From Acanthaster planci (Eukaryota; Echinodermata; Asteroidea; Valvatida; Acanthasteridae): 64,000 nt of DNA. The position numbers and the translations under genes were made by a program. The DNA is taken from the NCBI RefSeq assembly GCF_001949145.1, contig NW_019091490.1, positions 1,351,938 to 1,415,937 on the forward strand, given 5' to 3'. Positions 32,701-44,800 of this stretch are shown here, piece by piece; position 1 is the first letter of the stretch; each line of letters starts with the position of its first letter. A model generated the notes under the pieces. It did no database searches, was not told the origin of the DNA, and saw only the letters and a list, made by a program, of their open reading frames with translations.

Positions 32701-33200
32701 ACCGGCCCTCACACCTGCATGCCTTGAGACCGGCTGGCTCCTCCGTGGGGGGGGGCAGTCTGCGATCAGAATCAATTAGTGGCAGAACCTCAGCATTCCT
32801 GACATGCCAAACCTTCATTGTCCGTTGTTTGTGAGGGGGGGAGGAAGTGGAGGGAGGGAGGGGGGTACGGCTGGGTGTCTGGCCACACACTAAGATGCCA
32901 TCCCCTCACCTGGGGTTCTTCTAAATGAGCAGTAAAATGTGCCTGATGAAAGAAGAAAATGGATGCAACACTGACTGTGCATGCGCCTGTAAATTGTCAA
33001 GGCAAGCAAAATGTTTACTGTGAAGGTAGTTTGAAGTTTACTATACAGGGATTGATGTACATTTGTATGCCTTGCTTATTTTCTCGACTTCATGCTTTTC
33101 AAGGGACCTTGGAAAGGGAAGAAAGTGTCACCGCCACTCCAAAATGATAGTTGTCCGAAAGTGCGCATATTCTGTGAGTGATCTTCTTGTTGTTGAGATT
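29732..33200. other. No gene seen; AT-rich, repeat-bearing
   Basis: Past the last ZNG1 exon found, this stretch has no supported exon. About 31060-31700 is A-rich on the plus strand and starts with a TTTATTTTTATT block, the look of a LINE or other AATAAA-tailed element on the minus strand, without recognisable coding remains. A CTCF-like core (AGCACCCTCTAGTGG) is at 32677-32691. Confidence 0.5.
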
Positions 33201-33770
33201 GTCACAAGACTAGGCACTAGACCATTTGCAGGGACCAGACATAAGGCCATTCACAAGTTCAGTCACAGGACCAGACACAAGACCAGTCAGAGGTACAGTC
33301 ACAAGACCTGTCAATTGACCAGTCACAAGATTTGTCACAGATCAAATGCAGGACCAGTCATAAGAGCTGTCACAGATCAAATGCAGGACCAGTCATAAGA
33401 TCTGTCACAGATCAGATGCAAGACCAGTCACAAGACAAGACACAAGACTAGTCAAAAGTACAGTCACAAAGATCTGCCTCAGGTTCGGTCACAAGATCCA
33501 CCACAGACCAATTGCAAGACCTATCACAGACCAAACACAAGACCAATCACAGATCAGACACAAGACCTATCACAGACCAGACACAAGACCTGTCACAGAC
33601 CAGACACAAGACCTGTCACAGACCAGACACAATACCTATCACAGACAAGACACAAGACCTGTCACAGACCAGACACAAGACCTATCACAGACCAGACACA
33701 AGACCTATCACAGACCAGACACAAGACCTATCACAGACCAGACACAAGACCTGTCGCAGGACTAGTGACA
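33201..33770 (-). repeat. 24-bp minisatellite, array C (inverted relative to A and B)
   Basis: Units read AGACCTGTCACAGACCAGAC plus ACAA on the plus strand; the reverse complement gives TTGTGTCTGGTCTGTGACAG plus GTCT, containing the CTTGTGTCTGGT 12-mer of array A. The left half (33201-33500) is degenerate and the right half (about 33510-33765) is homogeneous. Confidence 0.93.
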
Positions 33771-33846
33771 AGTACAGGTGAACAGTGGCAAAAAATGCTT
33801 TTGTTGGAGTTCCTTCAAAATAGCTTGTGACTGGAGGTCAGGCTGG

Positions 33847-33918
33847 AGGTCTTGTGCTGGTCATGTGCTGGTCATGTGCTGGTCATGTGCTGGTCATGTG
33901 CTGGTCATGTACTGGTCG
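33847..33918 (+). repeat. 12-bp minisatellite, array D
   Basis: About six copies of GGTCATGTGCTG. The unit differs from the array A 12-mer at few positions and has the opposite orientation to array C, only about 80 bp away. Confidence 0.9.
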
Positions 33919-33920
33919 CG

Positions 33921-36900
33921 GGGAGGTTGTGATGGTTTTAAGGGGCCTCAACTACTGGCGATCGTGTGCGTCATCATGCATAACAAACCCCACAAGGGGA
34001 TGGTGCAAGTATTCAGTTCGCTTTCTCCTCATTTTTTTTACGGATGAGTCAGGAAAAGGAGAAAAAGGGGCCAAGAAGAGTGGCAAAATGCATACCTTGA
34101 GAAATGAAACAGAATGGGACCATGGATGCAGGAAAAGGCACGTGTGCGGTCTACCGTTGCAAGAAAAAAAGAGAGATTGATAAGAGTTCTGAAAATCTGC
34201 ATCCCTTTGGGCAAACTTACTGTACCCAGTATTGTCATGAAGCAATTCTGAAATAGCGTATGCTCACAAAGTATGGCAAAAATGCATTCGTACGTTAAAG
34301 CATTTGCACTTTAATTAAATGACATCTGAATCCCCTCAGCAAGAGCGTTGAGTTTTATTATTAAAGTAAATTCTGAAATGTTGTATGCTAGAGCTTCAGC
34401 AACATACAGTTTGCCATTTTGTGTATTAAAATGGAAACAGTTCTGCCTCCGCACTCCTTGTCCAATAACACAGACGTTTCCAAGTATAATTCTTTCAGGG
34501 CCCCCCCTGGTTGCAGGTCAGTAAGTTGGCCCGAAAACTGCTTGCGCGGGCTTAATCACAATTTGTACGCACTCGAATTCTCGATGAAATGGAGCATTTT
34601 GTGGCCCATGAACTTGACAATTTGCAGAAGAGACGGGTTAAGGCGGGCAAAGAAAATACCAGCTTGCGTCTAAGTGAGATTTGGGAGAAATCGGTGCCTT
34701 AAACGGTCTTAAGTTTTCGAGAAGTGTAGGCATCGATATTTCAAAATGGCGAGGGGCTTCAAGACTGCATTTTAGGGGTGACCTTCCTCGGAAATAAATA
34801 TCTTCAAAAATCAGCGGTTTATGAATGCAAATTTGAAAAGAAAATGAAAATCATTAACTGGGCTTTGATTTGATGTGCGTCTCGAACGCCTGAAAAACTC
34901 CTGAGTATTTTTCCTGACTTTTTGAAGTTATGGGTATTTATCACTGTTGGCTATGGCAGTTTAAACTGACCTGTTACCTTCGGAGACCCTGGAATACCGC
35001 CCTCTTGTGGTGGCCCCTCACCTGCCCATGCCACCCAAACACAGTCAGCCCGGCACCAACTGCCAAAGCCAAGCCCGACACCCCCCACCCCAAGCCCTCC
35101 ACCTTCCTCCAAGGCCCAGCGAAGGCAATTTCAGACACTGATGACATGTGCAGATGGGGCCACATCTAGCCTCTAAGTCTTTGTGGGGGGGAGGGGGGGA
35201 CTGGGAGCTAGACCGCACACACGCAAGCTTGAAGGGAATTATAGGTTTAAAGGGATGGTGGCTTAGTGAGAGCAGTCATTGGTTCTGTTCTGTTGCATTT
35301 CCGCTGGTGTTTTTATCATACAGGAGTGATTGTTTACTGTCATCTTGTTGTGTTTGAGTGCATTGAAAATTACATTTTATTTTACATCACTTGACCCGAG
35401 GAATAATTTCTCCTGATGTGTCTTGAATCCAGGATTTCTGACCTCAAAATTCTGGCCTTTTAGGGCTAACGTCACTACATATGTGTTCTGCTTTGTGCAC
35501 AAAACTAAAGTCAAGGTTCACATAATCATGGCCACTGGGGTGACAACTTGTGCATGTACCTTGTTAGCTGTCCACTACAAGCCTTTAAAAACTGACAGCA
35601 TTTTGTTGTCATTGTGAGCGACCGCGCCGCTGGATGTTTCCTGGATTTCTCATCAGTCCCTCCAATCTCGCCCCTGTCTCGCACCTTTGGCACAATCAGG
35701 GCTTGTTGTTCCCATAGTCGGGATCCTATTTTTCCAACCGCTTCCTTTGGGACAGTGGGGGGGGGGGCTGTCGGGCGTGTCCTTTAACAAGAATGTGGCA
35801 AGGTGAGATTACAGGCAACCAGCGCATTGGGGCAGAGGCAGAGTACTCAGCTAAAAAAAAAAAACTCTCTCTGGGAATGAGTTAAAAAAAGGCAAAGAGT
35901 CTGTGGGTGCATATCTGGCCGGCCTGTTGAGAGAAAAGGAGCTGCTTGTTGAGGTTAAGCAAACACCGTAACCATTTGTAACAGATGTTAGAATGCTCCA
36001 AGTTAATGATGCGTTTGTCAGCACCTCCCGACTTGGGCCTGCCAGCACCTATACTTCCTTCTTCTTCTTCCTTTTTTAAAAAAAATCTCACAGCCAACCA
36101 GTTTCCTCGACCTTTTGTTGCTTGCTGTCCTGGCCACAGAGCCAAGGTTTTGGACTATTCCTGGGGTCGGTCGGTGGAATTTGAAAGTTGGGCTGAATCA
36201 TTTGATGGTGGTACGGTATGGCGGGCCTGCTGCTCTGCTGGTGGTGTGTAGTCGCTGGGTTCGGTCATTTCAGACAGGTGGTGCGATGCCCAAGGATGCT
36301 TCTGGATGTCAGGATTGTTGTTTCTGAGATGTTTAAGTGTTGTCTAGTGGTCTGTAATCTATCATACTCATTTCGGAGAGAATGAATTCCCGATTTAAAA
36401 GGTATTAACAGCCCTGGAAAGTCGCTGTGTTTTTATTCAGTGTATTGGCATTGTTTCAACCCTTCCGCCAGATGTTTTGTGGACATTCCCTCTTCCCCCA
36501 TTTCATCCTTGCTCAAGAGTCAAATCAGAGTACAAACATGCATTGCCTTGATATAATGGATGCTTACATGTGCAAACAAACTCAGTTACAAATTGTTCCA
36601 AACTTTGGCGTGGGTTAAAACCCAAATGGTAAAAGTTAGACCTCGCGGTGACAAAATTTGTCTGACAGTTTTAATTTATATTCTCCTTCTTTTACAAAAT
36701 TCTCTTTCACGGTTACAAAATTTGAGTGAGTTATACATTCTGTTTTGTGTAGTTGACCATAAACTTATTATGCGCTGTGACGCTTTTGATATTTTAGAAC
36801 TCAAAATGAACTGTTTGGTAAATGTGTTTTACTTTCTGCTTGTACATCTTCTGACATGGAAGTGAAGTGAGGGCAACATGTGTTTAAACTGTGAGAGTTT

Positions 36901-38079
36901 CATGATTGATTGAAACTATGCTGAGAGATTTGGTGTAATCGTGTATTAATGTAAACTATCAAATCGTGGCAACTTCGTATGTGTCCATGGTCATTTGACT
37001 GTCCTTTCCCATTGTTCCACATTTCCTGCTAACTTTGGCAGACCTGGCTCTCCATATTTCACTGCAATTATGCTCAGAGCTTTGTCAATCAGGGGGCCAT
37101 GAAGTCACCGGATGGGCTATATGCTCTTCAGGTAAATTAGACAAGTGGACCCCCCCTCCTCCCCGCCGGAAAATTGTTTAGATTATTGGTCATTCCAAAG
37201 CTGTGATTCAATGTCAACTTGAGTCGGTGATCCGTGTACTGTAATGACGCAGGGACGAGCTTGTGTGCTTATCACCCGACGGAATTACTGCGCCGCATTA
37301 ATGCGAGGAGTTGTTTTTTAAAGGGGGGGGGTTGACGGTCGTAAATGCATTCTTACTCGCTGGATGGTTGTGGTCTAGGAATTCCATAATGAGCGGACAA
37401 GATCACGGAGTATTATGGAGATGTGGCAGTGTGTGGAAAAGTTATCTAAACACATCACTTGTTTTTCCCCCTTTCCATTATTGAAAGAGGTAGGCCTACA
37501 CGTTCTCGGCAAGAGCCACATGTCTTGCCACCTTCCTCCTGGGTGGAAAGTTAATTTTCTTCTGGAAAAAGGATGATCGCCTCCGCTGACGGTTCTTGAA
37601 GTGTTTGGTCCAGTTCATGAAGATTGTTCCACCTGTTTTTCTGCTTGGTGAACTCGGGGCAAAGGCACCTTGTTTCACATGAAAAGTAAAGTTTATTGAA
37701 AAAAAAGATGGTTAGAATTTTCAAACTGCTTGGAGGTCAGATGATAACTGCCAATTAACCAAAAGAAGACAAATAACAGCAGAATAGAAAGCAAAAGCCA
37801 TACTTTTTTTTTCTCGTGGATGTTCTGACATCGAGCCAAGAGACTCATTTGATTTTGGTAGTTTTTACGTTTGTATTTTTGTTTTCATTGAGCAGTTATT
37901 TTGGGTAAAAAAATGGCCAGCTAAGCGCTTTCAATTTGAGACATTCCGTGTCCACAACGCAAACAACCATACACAAACAATAACACTCCGAATGACTAAC
38001 TCGGTGAAGTTGCACGCCTAGAGTGGACGTTCGTTTGTTTCATTTTGTTGAGATAAAATTGTAGAAAAACCCATTTTAC
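33921..38079. other. No gene seen
   Basis: No supported exon. It contains R1 copy 2, G-runs near 35.2 and 35.8 kb, and a CTCF-like core at 34998-35010. A stop-free segment at 37042-37131 with flanking CAG and GTAAAT looks exon-like but matches nothing I know. Confidence 0.5.
34737..34961 (+). repeat. Interspersed repeat family R1, copy 2
   Basis: This is the partner of the 4033-4230 copy, with the same ordered blocks but a longer insertion before the CTATGGCAG end. Confidence 0.6.
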
Positions 38080-38179
38080 AGTGTAATTCGACCAGCAGAA
38101 TTACAAGCCATTACTGCGGTGGCACAACGCTCGTGGACAGGTGGTACGCGCGCGTTACATGCTTTTCGACCAACAGGGT
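38080..38179 (+). repeat. Interspersed repeat family R5, copy 1
   Basis: About 100 bp nearly identical to 46716-46816: AGTGTAATTCGACCAGCAGA, AAGCCATTACTGC, GTGGCACAACGCTCGTGGAC, AGGTGGTACGCGCG and CGACCAACAGGGT. High identity implies recent spread. Confidence 0.9.
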
Positions 38180-41000
38180 GTCGTGATTAGATAAATGCAC
38201 GCGCGCGTCAAGTTGGAGAACGTCCGTTTCAATCTATGGTTCCATCTTTGCCCACAACCCTCAAAGAAATTCTTGCTCCGTTTGCCACCGAGCCTCGACT
38301 GGGAATGCGTACGGCCCATCTCTGTGTCGAGTTACCTTTAAAGACAGGAAAGCCGACTTGATTGTTATCCTAATGACGGGCTGCATCTTTTTTTTCTTAA
38401 CACCTGAGATGCTGCTTGTTTATTTGTTCGAGCAGGAGTGTACCGGTGAGATCATTACTTTCGCAGGGGGAAGCGATGGTTAAGATTACCCAACCGGTTC
38501 AATCTGCTGTCTACAGATGTAACCGTACTGCATCTTTGATTTGATTTTTTCCCTAGTGGCAGGAGTTTGGGACATGCTCAATATGTCATATCATTTCTAC
38601 AATTTGGGCACGCGGAGGTTGTACTGAGTGGTGTTGCTAGTACCCACGTGGTGTGTAAATTTCTTTGAAATACCCAACAATTGTCTGAGGTAAAAATTTG
38701 TAGGGAAACAAATCACTTATTTGGGGTGAAATTGCTCCCACTTGGAAAAGCAGTTCAGCCAATCGCTAGTAGAAAAATCTCAAACATGAAAGAAAGAAAA
38801 AAATAGGGTTCATGACCTCTCCTTGTTGGTGTCGTGCCCAAGATTGCAACAACTGACCCCGAAACTTTGGGCAACATTTTCCCATGATCTGGAGGGGACG
38901 CACGTCTGTTTCCACGGCAGCGGATTAACACTCCTCCAGCTCTCTCTGTCGGCGGCAGATGGTCCGAAGCCTCCTGGGCTGAGATGTAAGCCTCCCCCCC
39001 CCTCCTTTCTCTCTCTCTCTCTTTCTCTACTCTGTCTTCTCCGTCTTGACTCCAAGCCCCGCTCCACTGGGGCATCTCCCCTGGACCTTCCAGCCTCACA
39101 TCAACAAAAGAATGCACCCAGAAGTGGCTGGGAGATTGTTGATTTTCAATTAATGTAGGGGAAAAAAAGTTGCTTCTTGTGTTGCTGCCCAAGAAAAACA
39201 AGATGGAAGAAGCCGGTCTTTGTTCTGCGTCAATTTTTTTTTATTACAAATTTGAGTACTCTTTGACATCCTAGTTTGGGAAATCGTTTGGCAGGTTAAG
39301 AAAAAAATCACGTAGCACTGGGGTCTATTGTACATCACATGTCTCCCCCCATGCTCAATCTTTCGGTCGGAGCTAAAAATCATTCGCTGGCGTCCCTTCC
39401 ACCAAATGAGGAACGGCCACGGGACTCGCCGGGGGACCGGCGAAGTGGTTGCAAGTTATAAAAAAAAAAAAACGAATTGCATTGGGGGAAAAATTGATCC
39501 GGAATATTGTAGGTTGTTGACAATAATTTGTCGCGTGACGTGGCTAAGGGGGCAGCCCCCGGTAAAAATCAACATTCATCATTTAGACTCGTGTTTATTA
39601 GTCTTCCCGGGCATGTCAGGAAGGTTGAACACACTACACCCGCACACAAAACAACTGCTTGGAACTGTGGACGCTCGCGCGCTAACCTTACATACCTAGT
39701 GTGGACTTGTGAACAAAAAGGGTGTCCACGCGATGCAGGAAAGGAAGACGTTCTGTGGACTTACACACGTCCACGGGACGTTTCCCCTTCTCTGAAAAAG
39801 AAGTGTAGAGGCATTTTGGGTAGGGGTCATGTGTCGTAAAAAGAAGAGGAGTAGTCTAGGAAACCTTGTACAAAAAGATAGCTGAAAATCGTGTTCCCAG
39901 TTCAAGGAAAACGAGTATTTTCACTGAGTTTTCTTAAACACAGTAGGTTAGTAAGGTACCTGTAAGTGTGGGTGGACGCGCGAGAGTTGGTGATGGGACG
40001 AGTCTGGACTCGCACTAGGCTATTTGGAGATATTGTTTTCTTGTTCATGTTTCTGGTCTAATGTCGTGTCTGATATTTGGTCTGAGACAGGATCAACTCC
40101 CCTGTAAGAGTTTACTCTGAAGTCTGATGGGAATAATGAAAGTTTTGTTTTTGTATTGGTTTAATTTTGAGGGGGTGAATTTGACTGGCATGCGTGCATT
40201 GATTTGGGCCCCTCAAAAGTAACTCAAGAATATCATTGGAATCTACGCTCATATGACACAAACAATAAACAAACTCAAAGAGGGCCGAACATCTGCGTTT
40301 CACCCCTCGCACATAAATCTACAGAGTCTCCGTGGAGTTACCCCCTGACGAATATCTGGACAATAATTTGTAATTGGCCCAATTTTCAGCCACTTAGCCA
40401 TCTGACGAAGCCCCAGTTGGACTCGGAGCGGTGTTGGGGATACATTGTATCTACTGTTCAACTTGACAGTGATCCATGATCTCCCTGATATACGCAACCT
40501 GTAATTGCCAGCGAGACGATGACAGCCTGCCCGCCCACCAACAGGCAGGTTCTAATCACCACCTCCCCCCCGCCATTACCCCCACCCCTTCACAAATAAG
40601 ACACACTGTTTGTGTTTTACGCCCAGCCAAGAGTAATATACATTTGGCACTTTGCGCGATCAAACTTTTCGGTCCTTGTGAAAACAGCGGATGCCGGTGA
40701 CGGGGCGCTGACGTGCAGAGGTAAACAAATCTTCCATTCACCTTGACACATGTGTCTCCCGTCAACGTGAACACAGTTTTAGACATTTTGAACGTTTGCC
40801 ATTCGATTCAAGACACGTGGATGGAGCAGAAAAAAAATTGACCTGTTTTCAGTGGAACTGAACCCACATGAAAATTTGGAGTTAGTAACGCCATATGCTA
40901 CAAGTTTTATTCATAGACTTATTAAGGATTTGTCAAAAGTCTAAGGGATGTTGTGGGAATCTGTTTCCGACAAAACCTAGGGGCTGTGTAAAATTGACCT
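38180..41000. other. No gene seen
   Basis: No supported exon. It contains R3 copy 2, a CT-rich microsatellite-like run near 39000-39030 and poly-A/T tracts. Confidence 0.5.
39752..39888 (+). repeat. Interspersed repeat family R3, copy 2
   Basis: This is the same-orientation partner of 16591-16725, with nearly the same length and block order. Confidence 0.75.
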
Positions 41001-41004
41001 TTTG

Positions 41005-41865
41005 GTTGGAGGTTGGGTGCGGCGGTTGAGCTTTTGATGGTGGAAGTTGAGTGTTGGTTGATTTATGTGATGGATGATAGTTTGAGATGGCGTGTTGTTG
41101 CTTGGTTTGAGTGTTGGGTGCTGAGTGTTTGATGTTGGTTGTTGGCCGTTGGGTTGTAGAAGGAGTGTTGGCGGTTGAGTGACTGCTTCCGAAATGTTCC
41201 AGCCATGGTGAGTAATAACTCAATACGGGCGATTCTTAAAAGTGCGCCTCCAAGAGTTTGCAAAGTGCTGACCAATCACAAGGCCCTGAATCTGTCGACC
41301 CAATGCGAGTTTGGAAAGGGTCGACAGATTTCGGGCCTTGTGATTGGTCAGCGGGTTGCAAACTCCTGGAGGCTTACTATTGTGATAGGCAAGTATTGTG
41401 CGAAGACGCATGTGTTACGGTAAGCCGTAGTCACGACTTTTGGATGCAGCCACTGCTGTTGGCTGAGTGTTGGAGGTTGAGTACCGAGATAATGTAGGGT
41501 GAGTGTTGACTATTGAATGCTGAGAGTTGGATGTTGGAGGTTGAGTGTTGGAGATTCGGTGTTAGAATTTGAGTGCTGGAGGTTGAGCGTTGGAGGTCAA
41601 GGGTTGGAGGTTGAGTGCCAGAGGTTAACAGTTGCAGGTTGAATGTTTAAAGTGGAATTAGAGGGAGTGCTGACAATCAAGTGCTGAAGGTTGAATATTG
41701 GAAGTTGAGTGTTAAAAGTTGAGGGGCTGAGATTGAGAATTGGAGGTTGGATGTTAGAAGTGGAATTCTGAAAGTCGAGTGTCGATGATCAGTGTAGAAG
41801 GTTGAGCGTAGGAATTGAGTCTAAAAAGTTGAGTGCTGAAGTCTTTTAGCTTGAATCTTGAAACT
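41005..41865 (+). repeat. Degenerate ~14-15-bp minisatellite (GGAGGTTGAGTGTT type)
   Basis: Irregular tandem copies around GTTGAGTGTTGGAG run for about 850 bp with many substitutions and indels. The array is interrupted by the M2 MITE at 41222-41397. Confidence 0.85.
41222..41397. mobile_element. 176-bp palindromic MITE family M2, copy 2, inside a minisatellite
   Basis: Same ends as the 28956-29127 copy (AATACGGGCGATTC, GCGCCTCCAAGAGTTTGCAA). The interior arms are better preserved (CAATCACAAGGCCCTGAATC and its complement). It splits the ~14-bp GTTGAGTG-type tandem repeat array, so it inserted after that array existed. Confidence 0.9.
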
Positions 41866-44800
41866 TTAGCCTTGGTTAGAGAATGTGTTTGACGCTACGG
41901 TTAGGGAATGTGTACGGGCCTTGGGTAAGATTTTCCTGAGGACGATGTCACCGCGGCTGCCCGACCCAAGTGTGCCTCACTGTGTCCTCTCTCTCTACGG
42001 TCCTACCGGCTTCGCTGTATCCGTCGAGTTCTCCCTTTAAAGCTCATCTGTCCGAGGGCTGGGCAGCCGGTGATTGAACACGCAGATGGCCCCTAAGGTC
42101 ACATCTCCCAAGAATTTTTGGCGGGGGCCCTGATTACGGGGAGAAAATTGTACACAAACACAAAACACCTGAACACACCTATAGGCAGATTAGGTACACA
42201 AACAGGACCCGATATTGCTGACCTCCAGTCGCTTCTGTGAAGGAAGGCTTGATCAAAGGCAGTAAATGGGAATGATAGACAGCTAGATGCACTGAGGCAT
42301 CGACCAACCGACAGAAGAGACGAACTGATTGAAGCGTCGATGGAATTGTTTGAATAAAAATGACAGACTGTTTCTTGCCATGATGGCAAATTTCGCATTT
42401 TCCTGTCCAAAGATTGGAGTCTCACTGATTCGACTTCTGAAAGAGGGGACTGGATGATTTGAAATGAAATATCGCTCTCTTGTAACGAAGTGGAGTTTGA
42501 AAAAAGAAATCGACCTTTTAGAAAGTTGTCTATTTCGTGGACCATTTTATTTTGTATGTGTTATTTGTATACAAATCACTGGAACATTAAAGCCGTCCCC
42601 CTAGGATGACATCACAGTTTTGCTCATGAATATGGAAATTTGCATTAGCGTTAAAAACCCTCAAAGCATCCAAGTACCTCTTAAATTGGCGAAACAAAAA
42701 TTGGAAGTAGGATTAATTAAAACTCAAAGGTACATTTACAAGCAGTAATTGTGGTAAATATTGCATCATCCCTTTAACTAGAGTTGTCTTATTTCAGGCT
42801 GTTCATAACATTAATGGCCCAAGCAGGAATCTGAATTCCTTGGTGTTTGTCGAAGCTGCAGTCGCCACCGTTTCTCTCTTGTTAGCGAAGGCCGCCTGCT
42901 TGACATGGGGGGGGGGCTAGATCGCACGTCCATGTTTTTCACAACGTCCAATCAGACGGCCCAAGTGCCTCTAAACACCTGGGGTAAACATTTAATCGGG
43001 CCCGACATGTGCTGCCTTCCAGTCTGAGAGGCCTGCAGGTGAAAGCAGACATATACCTGGTCGACGGTTTGGCTTTATAGGAGAAGAAGGGAAAAAAAAA
43101 CGAGCAAGGCCGCCTTCCCTTACCGCCGGATGAAGCAATGTTTGTGTCTCTTAGACTGGCTTGTCACATGACGGTTTACTTTGGAAGGGAAAGCTTTGCT
43201 GAACCGAGGAGAGAGCTGTGTCAAATGGGGCCCACTAATTGCCACGACTCTGTCTTCGGGCCGGGGAGAAGGGGGGGGGGTAGTGGGTAAAAATCAGGGG
43301 TGATGGTTTCTTTCTTTTTTTTTCTGTTTTTACTCTGCTCCAGTCAAGTGCCAAATTCACACCCCGTCCCCTCTGCCGCGACCCTCCTTTTAACCTTCTT
43401 TCACCCACTGACGGCGTCGTTGGGCATACATGTAATTCGGAGCAGGAATCGCATTACAGTCAGTCAACTCGCTTTTTTCAGGCGATTTCCGTTAAAAACA
43501 GCTCCCGTCAAGAGTTGAGAATCCAGAGAAGTTCATCGCTGGACTCGGCTTGCACCTTTGCATTTTTCCGTCTGTAGGACGCGAGCAGGTGCGGTTTTAC
43601 CCCCGATCGGTTGACCTCCGTGTCTCTCAGAAAACCGGCATCCCCCTTTTTGCAATCTGTGAAATTCGGATGGGACGCTTGCACAAACATTCCAGGTCTG
43701 CGTCGTCCCATCCGCCCACCCCCCCTCCCTCACCCCCGGTGCGAGGAGGGCGGCACGACGGTCAAGAGAAGGGGATTTGTCGGGATGTTGGTTCAGGGTA
43801 TCCGCTCTTGACTTGTGGGATCAGGGCGGTGTGTATTTGTCATCCTTCGGCTAAGGCCGATTCCACAATCTGGGAACAAACAGTAAACAACTTCCCCGAC
43901 TGGAGGCAGCGGCTAAGGCCGGGGAGGGGGGGGGAGCACTTGCGCCGCTCCTGACAGACCGGATTCCACCCCAGGTACCCGGAGTGTCTGTTTGTGTCAT
44001 GTGCTGTTTGTTTTTGGAAAGTGAGAACTTGTTACAAGGGGGACCGTGTTGTTTTTAGGTTCCCGCTCCTGGCGGGATGGTTTTTATGTCTGCATCAGAG
44101 TTAAAGGGTGCCGAATGTACGCGTGTCCATTTGACACCTCCAATCAAAACGTGGCGCTTTTGCAAAGAGGGAAGATACTGATGACCTTCAAATCGTCCAC
44201 CAGATTTTTTGTGCCTGTAATTGTCATGATGTAACATTTTATAAAGAAAAGGTAAAGTGATAGATGAATGGTTAACCATGAATAAACTTGTTGCAGCAAC
44301 TGTGAGAAATCTTGAAATTGTGGCTAAAAAGACAGACGGACGGCACCCATTTTCACAGAAGGAGCGATTCGTTTAAACCAGTCAATGGGACGTGAAAGTT
44401 ATAATGGAGTTTGGTGTGCGTTCAAGGGGATGTACTCGCTAATATTTTGACACAACCCCCGCCCGATTCAAAGTATTTGTGTGTGGGGGGGGGAGCGATT
44501 TCGATGCTGTTCAAAGAAATGTCATTTAAAAAAAAATAATAAAAGCCTTAACATGAGTGTCGATGATATTTACTCTCAAAGTCGCAAAATGGTTTTCTAA
44601 TGATTTTTAGTAAGGCTTTTAATGTTTGCGTACAGGTGCGCGTGCCTTTAATCATGCCAATGTTGGTAGCGATTGCCTTGTTTTCATTGACACCTTGTAC
44701 CCCGGTGCCCGGAGTTAAACGATTCTGACAGAATTGGAACCAGGAAAGTTTCCTTTTTTTTGGGGGGGGTGTTCTTATACGGGTGTGTGTTTTTACGAGA

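Noticed and set aside
33512-33781. 89-codon repetitive open frame
   Set aside because: Translation of minisatellite array C.
37042-37131. Stop-free segment between CAG and GTAAAT, considered as a missing ZNG1 exon
   Set aside because: Its translation (TWLSIFHCNYAQSF...) has no resemblance to the ZNG1 C-terminal domain.
41005-41865. CRISPR-like array
   Set aside because: Irregular short units without constant repeats and unique spacers, in animal DNA; a degenerate minisatellite.
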